Of a stretch of DNA of 64,000 nucleotides, positions 1-8,100 are shown one piece after another. The stretch covers positions 1-64,000 of the forward strand of contig CANHVU010000002.1 of NCBI GenBank assembly GCA_947464275.1, read 5' to 3'. The stretch is from Bacteroidota bacterium (lineage in GTDB: Bacteria; Bacteroidota; Bacteroidia; UKL13-3). The notes beneath the pieces are model-generated. The model was given only the letters and a program-made list of their open reading frames with translations. It was not told the DNA's origin and did no database searches. How positions within the stretch are numbered: position 1 is the first letter of the stretch; every line of letters begins with the position of its first letter. The position numbers and the translations under genes are program-made.

Positions 1-1
1 A

Positions 2-301
2 GCAGAAATGATAACAGAAATTACCAAAGCACAATTATTAACTTGGCGTTTGGGTGTTTTAATGAACGAAGGAAGAGCTACACCTGCACAAATTAGTATG
101 GCAAAACGTAATAATGTTGATTTAGCATTGAACGTAGCACGCAATGCACGCCAAATGTTGGGCGGAATGGGCATTACAGGTGAGTATCCAATTATGCGTC
201 ACATGATGAACTTAGAATCGGTAGTAACTTACGAAGGAACACACGATATTCATTTACTAATAACAGGTTTAGACATTACAGGCGAAAATGCTTTTGCATA
301 A
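2..301 (+). CDS. gcdH: Glutaryl-CoA dehydrogenase, C-terminal part (5' end outside window)
   Basis: This is the end of an acyl-CoA dehydrogenase. The frame is open from the window edge, so the visible 99 codons are only the C-terminal helical domain. Seen: RQMLGGMGITGEYPIMRHMM followed by YEGTHDIHLLITGLDITG. The YEGTHDIH stretch carries the catalytic glutamate of the glutaryl-CoA dehydrogenase subgroup, an FAD enzyme that oxidises and decarboxylates glutaryl-CoA to crotonyl-CoA in lysine and tryptophan breakdown. The subgroup call rests on this motif, since other acyl-CoA dehydrogenases rarely have THDIH here. The gene is followed 25 bases later by a strong terminator, so it ends its transcription unit. 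I am confident of the family and fairly confident of the substrate. Confidence 0.87.
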   Translation, partial: AEMITEITKAQLLTWRLGVLMNEGRATPAQISMAKRNNVDLALNVARNARQMLGGMGITGEYPIMRHMMNLESVVTYEGTHDIHLLITGLDITGENAFA

Positions 302-326
302 TTAAAAATAAAGTCACCAAAACAAG

Positions 327-357
327 AGCCGTATCAAATTTTTGATACGGCTTTTTT
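327..357 (+). terminator. Rho-independent terminator after the dehydrogenase gene
   Basis: A 12-bp perfect stem (AGCCGTATCAAA with its complement) with a 2-base loop is followed by six T residues. It lies 25 bases after the stop codon. Confidence 0.9.
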
Positions 358-427
358 GTTTCGTGATAAAACAAGATTTTTTTCGTTTTATTTTATTTGC
401 CAAAAATAGCCTAACTATTATTTTATG

Positions 428-1206
428 TTATTCCGCAGGAATCTGCTTAATATACTTGATTGATAGCTTTAAAACTACTTTTAATGTAAAGCAAACCCTA
501 AGGAAAGGAGATTCCTACTGAATGACACAAAGCAAAATCAGAGTCATTCCGCAGGAGTCTCCTTAATATACTTGATTGATAGCTTTAAAACTACTTTTAA
601 TGTAAAGAATACCCTAAGAAAAGGAGATTCCTGCTGAATGACTCAACTCAAAAATCAAAGTCATTCTGGAAGAATCCCCTTAATACACTTGATTGTTGGC
701 TATTATAGAATTGCATACTTTTTTAGTTTTGGATTTACTGATTTAATTAAAGCTAGTTTATTGTCTCTTGACAAAGATTTTAATTCTTTTTCTCTATTAA
801 TAGATTAATTCATAACAAAAATATTTACCTGCAAAAGTTTCAGGTTTCCCTTTATTACTATGATGTTCAGAAATTCTTCTTTCTAATGAATTGGTTACAC
901 CACCATAAAAAACGGTTCTTCTAGGATTAGAAGTTATATAAACATAATTGTTTAAATCAAAATTATTCATAACAAAATAACTTAAACAAATATAGATTTA
1001 TGTTAATGGAAAGCAAACCCTAAGGAAAGGAGATTCCTACTGAATGACCCAACGCAAAATCAGAGTCATTCTGGAAGAATCCCCTTAATACACTTTAGTA
1101 ATTATCATTTTAGTTAAAGTTTTTTATGGAAAGCAAACCCTACGGAAAGGAGATTCCTACTGAATGACACAAAGCAAAATCAGAGTCATTCCGCAGGAGT
1201 CTCCTT
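428..1206. repeat. Array of four long imperfect palindromes plus one half copy
   Basis: A 22-bp arm, GTCATTCCGCAGGAGTCTCC plus TT, and its diverged inverse occur as facing pairs about 16 bases apart. The pairs are at 505-564, 621-681, 1027-1086 and 1147-1206. A lone half copy lies at about 428-449. Successive palindromes repeat at 116-120 bp (505 to 621, 1027 to 1147), and the linkers between them are also repeated (for example TTGATTGATAGCTTTAAAAC twice). A broken GIY-YIG gene sits between the second and third palindromes. Each pair could fold into a hairpin of about 60 nt. This 360-1270 stretch holds no intact gene. Repeats of this kind are scattered between genes in many Bacteroidota; their role is not established. 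Confidence 0.85.
703..970 (-). pseudogene. Broken small GIY-YIG nuclease gene
   Basis: Reading from an ATG at 970, the product starts MNNFDLNNYVYITSNP and continues with VFYGGVTNSLERRISEHHS, then TFAGKYFCYELIY, and stops after 57 codons at 797. The YVYI and YGGVTNSLERRI elements are the N-terminal half of a GIY-YIG nuclease domain. The usual C-terminal half continues in another frame immediately afterwards: INREKELKSLSRDNKLALIK and VNPKLKKYAIL, with a stop at 703. The middle linker between the halves is missing, so a small deletion with frameshift broke the gene. Intact relatives are about 80-100 residues. The remnant is flanked by the palindrome array. It could still make a 57-residue fragment, but that would lack the conserved glutamate-containing end. 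Confidence 0.8.
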
Positions 1207-1271
1207 AATATACTTGATTGGCGCCTGACTGCGTAACAATATATTTTGATGATACAAATAATTATGCAAAA

Positions 1272-1308
1272 AAATAGGCTGTTTCAAATTTTGAAACAGC
1301 CTATTTTT
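1272..1308 (-). terminator. Bidirectional-type terminator after the bacilliredoxin gene
   Basis: A perfect hairpin, AATAGGCTGTTTCAAA with its complement around a single-base centre at 1289, is flanked by A-runs on one side and T-runs on the other. It lies 28 bases beyond the stop codon of the minus-strand gene and could act in both directions, separating that gene from the repeat array. Confidence 0.85.
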
Positions 1309-1335
1309 TGACTTGATTTTTCTAATAATTATTGC

Positions 1336-1755
1336 CTAGCAATATTCTTCAAAAGCTGCTTTTAAGTTTTCGGCAATCATTTCAGCGCTGCGGCCTTCAA
1401 TATTGTGGCGCTCAATAAAATGAACCAACTCACCATTTTTGTATAAACCAATTGCTGGTGAAGATGGTGGGTAAGGAGCTATAAACTCTCTAGCTTTAGC
1501 TACTGCCTCTACTTCTTGTCCGGCAAATACGGTTAATAATTCGCTTGGCACTTTGGTAGCTTCTTTAACAGCTTTCATAATTCCTGGGCGGGCAGTACCT
1601 GCTGCACAACCGCATACCGAATTGAAAACCATTAATTTTGTACCTTCGTTATTGGTCATTGCTGCAGCTACTTCATCAGCTGTCATCAGCGATTTAAAAC
1701 CAACTTCAACCAATTGTTGACGCATTGGTGCTACTAACATTTCTGGATATGGCAT
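1336..1755 (-). CDS. Bacilliredoxin, BrxA/BrxB (YphP/YqiW) family
   Basis: The 139-residue product matches the BrxA/BrxB family over its full length. These are small thioredoxin-fold proteins that remove bacillithiol from oxidised cysteines or act as thiol-disulfide isomerases. The family's active site, Cys-Gly-Cys, is visible at residues 48-50 within NSVCGCAAGTARPG. Further family features are the start MPYPEMLVAPMR and YPPSSPAIGLYKNGELVHFI near residue 100. The protein ends in a cysteine (Cys139). It is encoded alone, with a terminator downstream and a divergent gap of about 200 bases to ahcY. BrxA and BrxB cannot be told apart here. Bacillithiol use by this organism is an inference from the family. 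Confidence 0.92.
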   Translation of the reverse strand: MPYPEMLVAPMRQQLVEVGFKSLMTADEVAAAMTNNEGTKLMVFNSVCGCAAGTARPGIMKAVKEATKVPSELLTVFAGQEVEAVAKAREFIAPYPPSSPAIGLYKNGELVHFIERHNIEGRSAEMIAENLKAAFEEYC

Positions 1756-1914
1756 AATATTTATATTTTTTAAGTATGTTTTGAGATTACAATTTTACAA
1801 AAATGTTTCCAAAAAAAGTATTAAGCCTTAATGTCATAAAAAATATTTAAAAACAAATTGTCGTTTAACTGTTGTAATATTTAATAATCAATTTTTTAAA
1901 ATGCTTGATTATTC

Positions 1915-1922
1915 TATTTTTG
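1915..1922 (+). promoter_or_regulatory. Possible ahcY promoter, -7 element
   Basis: TATTTTTG matches the Bacteroidota -7 consensus TAnnTTTG and lies 35 bases ahead of the ahcY start. A clear TTG-type -33 element is not present at the expected distance, where only a T-run is seen. The call is therefore modest. Confidence 0.4.
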
Positions 1923-1957
1923 CATAAAATATTAAAGCAATATACAAACAAAATAAT

Positions 1958-3271
1958 ATGTCAGAAACAAAATCAGTAGCTCCTTATAAAGTTAAGGACA
2001 TTAGCTTAGCAGAGTGGGGAAGAAAAGAAATTAGATTAGCCGAAGCAGAAATGCCAGGTTTAATGAGTATCAGAAAAGAATATGGCGCGCAACAACCTTT
2101 AAAAGGTGCGCGTATAGCAGGTTGTTTACACATGACAATCCAAACTGCAGTTTTAATTGAAACTTTAAAAGCTTTAGGTGCTGAAGTAACTTGGAGTTCA
2201 TGTAATATTTTCTCAACACAAGATCATGCTGCTGCTGCAATAGCTGCTGCTGGTATTCCGGTTTACGCTTGGAAAGGTCAAAACGAAGAAGAGTTTGACT
2301 GGTGTATTGAGCAAACTTTATTTGCATTTGAAGGTGGCCAACCTTTAAACATGATTTTAGATGACGGTGGCGATTTAACCAATATGGTTTTTGACCGTTA
2401 CCCTGAATTAGCAAAAGACATCAAAGGTTTATCAGAAGAAACTACTACTGGTGTTCATCGTTTATACGAGCGTATGAAAAAAGGTACTTTATTAGTTCCT
2501 GCTATTAACGTAAACGATTCAGTAACAAAATCGAAATTTGATAACAAATACGGCTGTAAAGAATCTTTAGTAGATGCTATTCGTAGAGCAACTGATATTA
2601 TGATGGCTGGTAAAGTAGCTGTAGTAGCTGGTTATGGAGATGTAGGAAAAGGTTCAGCAGAATCGTTACGTGGCGCTGGTGCACGCGTTTTGGTTACTGA
2701 AATTGATCCAATTTGTGCTTTACAAGCTGCAATGGATGGTTTTGAAGTAGTTACTATGGAAGATGCTTGCTCAAGAGCTAATATTTTTGTAACAGCTACA
2801 GGTAATGTTAAAATCATTACTGACCGTCATTTCAAAGCAATGCGCGATAAATCTATCGTTTGTAACATTGGACATTTTGACAATGAAATAGACATGGCTT
2901 GGATGAATAACAATTACGGTTCTACTAAATTTACTGTTAAACCTCAAGTTGATGTTTACAATGTAGATGGAAACGAAATTATTATTTTAGCTGAAGGTCG
3001 TTTGGTTAATTTAGGTTGTGCTATGGGTCACCCAAGTTTTGTAATGAGTAATTCATTCTCAAACCAAACTTTAGCTCAAATTGAATTATGGAACCACAGC
3101 GATAAATACGAAAATAAAGTATATGTGTTACCTAAACATTTAGATGAAAAAGTAGCATTTTTACATTTAGAGCATATTGGCGCTAAACTTACCATTTTAG
3201 ATGGTGAACAAGCTGATTATATTGGTGTAAATGTAGAAGGACCTTTCAAAGCAGAAATGTACAGATACTAA
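1958..3271 (+). CDS. ahcY: Adenosylhomocysteinase (S-adenosylhomocysteine hydrolase)
   Basis: This cytoplasmic NAD-dependent enzyme splits S-adenosylhomocysteine into adenosine and homocysteine, clearing the product of methyltransferases. The 437-residue length fits the family. Seen: the substrate-domain signature [10 protein letters not shown] near residue 130, the NAD-binding loop [17 protein letters not shown] from about residue 223, the segment [11 protein letters not shown] near residue 303 and the family-typical C-terminus KAEMYRY. The gene stands alone between a divergent bacilliredoxin gene and a downstream terminator. An antisense open frame of 114 codons at 2070-2414 is a shadow. 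Confidence 0.98.
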   Translation: MSETKSVAPYKVKDISLAEWGRKEIRLAEAEMPGLMSIRKEYGAQQPLKGARIAGCLHMTIQTAVLIETLKALGAEVTWSSCNIFSTQDHAAAAIAAAGIPVYAWKGQNEEEFDWCIEQTLFAFEGGQPLNMILDDGGDLTNMVFDRYPELAKDIKGLSEETTTGVHRLYERMKKGTLLVPAINVNDSVTKSKFDNKYGCKESLVDAIRRATDIMMAGKVAVVAGYGDVGKGSAESLRGAGARVLVTEIDPICALQAAMDGFEVVTMEDACSRANIFVTATGNVKIITDRHFKAMRDKSIVCNIGHFDNEIDMAWMNNNYGSTKFTVKPQVDVYNVDGNEIIILAEGRLVNLGCAMGHPSFVMSNSFSNQTLAQIELWNHSDKYENKVYVLPKHLDEKVAFLHLEHIGAKLTILDGEQADYIGVNVEGPFKAEMYRY

Positions 3272-3291
3272 TATTTTTTAGTAATAAAATT

Positions 3292-3324
3292 AAAAGCCAA
3301 TCCTATTTTAGGGTTGGCTTTTTT
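3292..3324 (+). terminator. Terminator after ahcY
   Basis: AAAAGCCAATCC pairs with GGGTTGGCTTTT around a short AT loop and is followed by T residues. It lies 20 bases after the stop codon. Confidence 0.85.
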
Positions 3325-3377
3325 GATGTGCATTAATAATTAAACAACTCACTAATCCCTAAAAGTTATAAATTATG

Positions 3378-3424
3378 GGGATTATAATCTCTATAAAACA
3401 TATATTTCGGAGATAATATTCTCC
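3378..3424. promoter_or_regulatory. Two short palindromes flanking a possible tspO promoter
   Basis: GGGATTATAATCTC (3378-3391) and GGAGATAATATTCTCC (3409-3424) are both near-perfect palindromes with related half sites. Their centres are 32 bp apart, about three turns of the helix. Between them lies TATATTTC (3401-3408), one base from the TAnnTTTG -7 consensus. The second palindrome ends seven bases before the tspO start codon. The layout looks like paired operators for a dimeric repressor or activator. No regulator gene is adjacent, and the second palindrome could instead act in the mRNA. Confidence 0.45.
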
Positions 3425-3430
3425 AAAAAC

Positions 3431-3907
3431 ATGAATAAGTGGAAGTCAATTTTTAACCTAATTATTTGGATAACTGCTTGCTTAAGCGCAGGTATTTTAG
3501 GTGCATTAACCACTAGCCCTAATACGCAGTGGTTCCAAAGTTTAAACAAACCATTTTTTCAGCCACCTAATTGGCTTTTTGGTCCCGTTTGGACTGTTTT
3601 ATACATACTTATGGGCGTTTCTATTTGGCTAATAAGTAAACAAGGTTTTAAAACCAAAATAGCCAAGCAAGCGCTTTATTTATTTATAACCCAATTAGTA
3701 TTAAACTCTTTATGGAGTTTGGTTTATTTTGGAATGCAACAAATATTGGGAGCATTTGTACTTATTATTTTTATTTGGATATTTATTTTACTAACCATTA
3801 TTTGGTTTAATAAAATAAATAAAGTAGCAGGTTACTTACTATTGCCTTATATTTTATGGGTAAGTTTTGCTACAGTTTTAAATGCAGCTTTGTGGCTTTT
3901 AAATTAA
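3431..3907 (+). CDS. tspO: TspO/MBR family membrane protein
   Basis: The 158-residue product is a five-helix tryptophan-rich membrane protein of the TspO/peripheral benzodiazepine receptor family. Members bind porphyrins and take part in stress or light-linked tetrapyrrole control. Seen: family signatures WFQSLNKPFFQPPNWLFGPV (residues 37-56) and WTVLYILMGVSIWL directly after it, then LNSLWSLVYFGMQQ, and LWVSFATVLNAALWLLN at the end. The start codon follows a pair of palindromes, suggesting regulated expression. The stop codon overlaps the end of the convergent barrel gene by four bases. Family identity is firm; the physiological role is open. Confidence 0.93.
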   Translation: MNKWKSIFNLIIWITACLSAGILGALTTSPNTQWFQSLNKPFFQPPNWLFGPVWTVLYILMGVSIWLISKQGFKTKIAKQALYLFITQLVLNSLWSLVYFGMQQILGAFVLIIFIWIFILLTIIWFNKINKVAGYLLLPYILWVSFATVLNAALWLLN

Positions 3908-5034
3908 AAGGCTTCGTTCATGGTAAAATACATTCCTTGTATTCCATTTTCGCCTCGGCCATAATCAATTCTAATATTTACCCTATCCCTGCGAATGGCA
4001 ATTACCCTCAAGCCAGCGCCATAGTTTGGTTTAACGTTTTCAAACAACAACGAGCTTTGGTTAGCTACGTTTCCAAATCCTCCAAAAATAGTAATAGAAA
4101 TTGGTCCCCAAACTTGTTTCCTTAACTCAGCCTGAAAAGCCATGGCATGATTATCTCTGAAGCGCCCATTGTAATATCCACGCATAAATGCATCGCTGCC
4201 TATGGTGGCCAATTGCTTAAATGGAATATTTCCTTTGTTAAAATTGCCAAATGCTTGCAGTGCTAAAATATTGTATTTCCAAAGTTTAATATATTGACGA
4301 GCATCAATAGTAAGGTTATTAAATTGGAATTGGCTGCCTAAAAACGGTTGATTGAATAAGGTGGTAATATCAATAAAATGGCCTTTAGTTGGAAAATAAA
4401 TTTTATCTCTATTGTCGAAACTAACCACTGCCCCTATGCCCGATGTAAAACTATTATTGACTCCATTTAAGTTCTCGTTCGTAAAAACAGAGTCGCCTTT
4501 AAAATTACTCAAATAGTTAAAATCGGTTTGTAAACCTAAATAAATGCCTTTAAATACTTGTTTGGTAGCACGTAACTGAAGCCTGTTTTGCGAAAAATCG
4601 TATAACGATTTTGGTTTATTGCTTTCATTACCAAGTCCCCAATAATACTCATTAAAGTATTTGTATAAGAAAATTACCTTAAAATTATATTGGTTATTTT
4701 TGGTAAAAATATCAATATATGGCCTAATACTATATTGTTTAAGTTGAGTGTATTGTGTATTGAATCTAATAAGAGAAGGACGCGTAATAGTGTCATTGGC
4801 TTGCCTATACAAGTAAACCAAACTTAGGCCAATTTGCCAACCAGTTTCAGGGTATGCACCCCAAATAGGCACTGCAAAAAAGGAATTCTTTTTAGGTTTA
4901 GCCGAGTCGCCTTCTATTTTATCATAAATTTTATTAATAAACTTTTCCAGCTTTTGTTGGCAGAAAGCTAAAGATGAAAAGTTTAATGATAACAGTATGA
5001 ATAAAAAAGTTCTTAATTGCATAGAAAAGTGCAA
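3904..5034 (-). CDS. Omp85/BamA-family outer-membrane barrel protein without POTRA domains
   Basis: The 376-residue product has a signal peptide (hydrophobic stretch ending near SSLAFCQ) and is then nearly all amphipathic beta strands. The family hallmark is FMRGYYNGRFRD at about residue 280, the loop-6 (V/M)RGY motif of the Omp85 surface-antigen barrel. The short segment before the barrel is too small for a POTRA domain, so this is a barrel-only member rather than BamA or TamA. FAVPIWGAYPETGW near residue 53 also resembles this subgroup. An alternative start four codons in (MQLRTF) would give a better signal peptide. The substrate or cargo is unknown. Confidence 0.8.
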   Translation of the reverse strand: MHFSMQLRTFLFILLSLNFSSLAFCQQKLEKFINKIYDKIEGDSAKPKKNSFFAVPIWGAYPETGWQIGLSLVYLYRQANDTITRPSLIRFNTQYTQLKQYSIRPYIDIFTKNNQYNFKVIFLYKYFNEYYWGLGNESNKPKSLYDFSQNRLQLRATKQVFKGIYLGLQTDFNYLSNFKGDSVFTNENLNGVNNSFTSGIGAVVSFDNRDKIYFPTKGHFIDITTLFNQPFLGSQFQFNNLTIDARQYIKLWKYNILALQAFGNFNKGNIPFKQLATIGSDAFMRGYYNGRFRDNHAMAFQAELRKQVWGPISITIFGGFGNVANQSSLLFENVKPNYGAGLRVIAIRRDRVNIRIDYGRGENGIQGMYFTMNEAF

Positions 5035-5072
5035 GTTTATACAATTTAATGCAATAACATATTTTTAGTTTT

Positions 5073-5107
5073 AAATAAGGCTTTCACATTTTTTGAAAGC
5101 CTTATTT
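5073..5107 (-). terminator. Terminator after the NHL-repeat gene
   Basis: TAAGGCTTTCA and TGAAAGCCTTA form the stem with flanking A and T runs. It begins directly beyond the stop codon of the minus-strand gene at 5111 and may also stop the 3904-5034 region from being read through. Confidence 0.8.
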
Positions 5108-5110
5108 AGT

Positions 5111-8100
5111 TTAATTTTTTACCACTTTGAAAGCCTTACTTTGGCCATTATTGTTGGCTAAAGTAGCCATATAAAATCCAGGTCTTAAAGTTGATAAATC
5201 TTCAGTTATTATATTGTTATCGCCAATATTAGTTGGAAAATTTTGTACATAAACCTCTTTGCCTATTGCATCAGTAATGATTAATTTAGTGCTTTCTTTA
5301 GTGGTACTTGTAAAATTTATTTCTAAATTAGTACTAAATGGATTTGGTTTAAAATGGATTTGTGAAAAACTATTAATCGCTAGGTCGTTAATACCAACTT
5401 TGGTTAAATTTATTGCTAAATTAGTTGTGTCAGAACAATTGTTTGTATTGGTTATTTTAGCATTTATACTTCCTGCTCCTCCATTTGACCATACTACACT
5501 TATAGCATTGGTCCCTTGTCCGCTTTGAATGGTTCCGTTGGTTGCAATCCAACCATAGGTTACGTTGGCTTGATTTAAAACCGAATAAGAATATGGATTA
5601 ATGGTAGAAGTTGGATTCGTGTTTCCAAGTATATTTCCAATGATAATTTTTGGTAAAACGGTAACTGTTTTGCTTAAAGTATCCATACAATTTTTATCTG
5701 ATTTTACAGTTAACTTCACCCCAAATGTCCCAATTGTAAAATAGGATTTATTAGCACTTACATTGGTGGAAGTATCTCCATTACTAAATAACCATAATCT
5801 GTTTATGGTGCCTGAAGTAATACTTGAATTGTCTGTAAACAAAAAGTTATTTCCATTAAGACATTGAGATGGATTATTGATACTAAATGCAGCTATAGGC
5901 TGTGGATTTACAACAATGGACTTAGTAATTGAATCTATACAATTATTATTATTATCTGAAACAATTAATTTAACTATTTTTATTCCATCTATGGGATAAC
6001 TATAAGTGGGAGATACAGTGGTGGCAGTATCCCCATTTCCAAATTTCCATAAATAGTTAAAGCCTGGTGCACTTTGGTTAGTAAATACAAAGTAATTGTT
6101 TTTTAAACATTGAGAGATATTGTTAATTGCAAAATTAGTAGCAGGTTTTGTTATGATTGTAATCGTTTTAGTAATTGAATCCATACAATTATTATTATCC
6201 GAAACGATTAATTTAACTGCTTTAACACCATCATTAGTATAACTATAAGTAGGGGATGTAATGGTAGAAGTATCCCCATTTCCAAATTTCCATAAATAGT
6301 TAAAGCCGAGTGTACTTTGGTTAGTAAACACAAAGTAATTATTTTTTAAACATTGAGAAATATTGTTGATGTTAAAATTTGTAGTAGGTTTTGTTATGAC
6401 TGTAACAGTTTTTGTAACTGAATCCTTACAACCATTATTACTAGTTATTATCAGCTTAACAGCATAAGTATTTGGAGAAGCATATACTTTATTTGGATTT
6501 AATTGTAATGAGGTATCATTAACACCAGTTCCTAAATTCCATTTTCTGGTGATTGTTCCTGATAATGCTGAAGAAGTATCAGTAAATGAAAAGTTGTTAC
6601 CAACTAAACATTGTGTTGAGTTGTTTATTATAAAGCCAACTCTAGGATTCGGATTTTGATTTACAGTTATCAGTACAGCTGCGGAAGTGTCTGTTTGAGT
6701 ACCTGTTACAACATACCTTCTATACCATGTATTTTGTGTTATTGCTGTTGGTTTGTAATTTATCGAATTACTAGCAGGAATTGCAGTGAAACCTGAAAAG
6801 GCACTAGTTGTACTTTTTAACCAAGTATAATTGTAAGTTCCGTTTCCACCAACGGGAATATTAGCTATTAAGCTATCTGGGTTTTTACCCAAACATATTG
6901 TTTGATTACTAGTAATAATATAATTAAAATACATTATTTTACGGATTCTGTTATTGCCAAAGTCTGCTATATACAAATTACCCAATTTGTCAAAGTTTAG
7001 ACCAGTTGGGTCAGATAAGTTAGCATCTTTAGCTAAAGCACCATCACCTGAAAAACCTGGAATACCATTACCAGCTACAGTAGAAATAATACCTGTAACT
7101 ACATTTACTTTTCGTATTTTATTATTACTTGCAATATATAAATTTCCTAAACCATCAACAGCCACGCTACTCGGGGCAAATAATTTAGCGGCCGTGGCGG
7201 GACCGCCATCTCCATCTTCACTACTTTCTCCGTTTCCAGCCACAGTAGTTATAATACCAGTATTGGCATTTACTTTTCTTATTCTGTGGTCAAAATAATC
7301 TGCAATATATATGTTACCTGAAACATCAACGGATACACCCTTTGGGTATTTTATAAAAGCAGCAGTAGCTGGACCAGAATCGCCTAAAGTACTATTATTT
7401 CCATTTCCAGCAACAGTTGATATTATACCTGTGCTAGCATTTACTTTTCTTATTCTATTATTTAAACCTTCAGCAATCAATAAATTACTTGAACTGTCAA
7501 GAGTTACACAAGTTGGGTAATTTATATAAGCAACAGCAGCGGCACCGCCATCACCTCCATAACTAAATTTTCCACTTCCAGCTACAGTCGAAATGATTCC
7601 TGTACTTGCAGTTACTTTCCTAATTCTTCCATTGCCTTGATCAGTTATAAATAAATTACCTAAACGATCAAGTGCTACGGATATTGGATTTCTAAAAGTA
7701 GCAATATTAGCATTACTGCTATCACCGCTATAGCCTTGTTTACCAGTGCCAGCAATGGTTGTAATCACGCCATTATTAGCATTTACTTTTCGTATTCTGT
7801 GATTATTGAAATCTGCAATAAATAAATTACCTAAGGTATCAACTACTATACCATTTGGATTGTTTAAACATGAGGTATTTGCAGCACTGCCATCTCCAGC
7901 ATATCCTCCAGTTCCACCAGTTCCAGCTAATGCTGAAACGATACCCGTACTCGAGCTTAATTTAAATATTCTTGTAGAACTCGAAATATATAAATCACCT
8001 GAACTGTTCATTGTCACTCCTAATGGATTAACAATGGAAGCAATACTATCGCTAATATAACTATACCCTAGTGTAGTTATAATTCCAGTATTGGCATTTA

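Noticed and set aside
428-1206. Array of repeats as a possible CRISPR
   Set aside because: The repeats are facing palindromes with repeated linkers, not short direct repeats with unique spacers, and there is no cas gene.
2070-2414. 114-codon open frame antisense to ahcY
   Set aside because: It is wholly inside a conserved enzyme gene, and its composition mirrors the codons of that gene.
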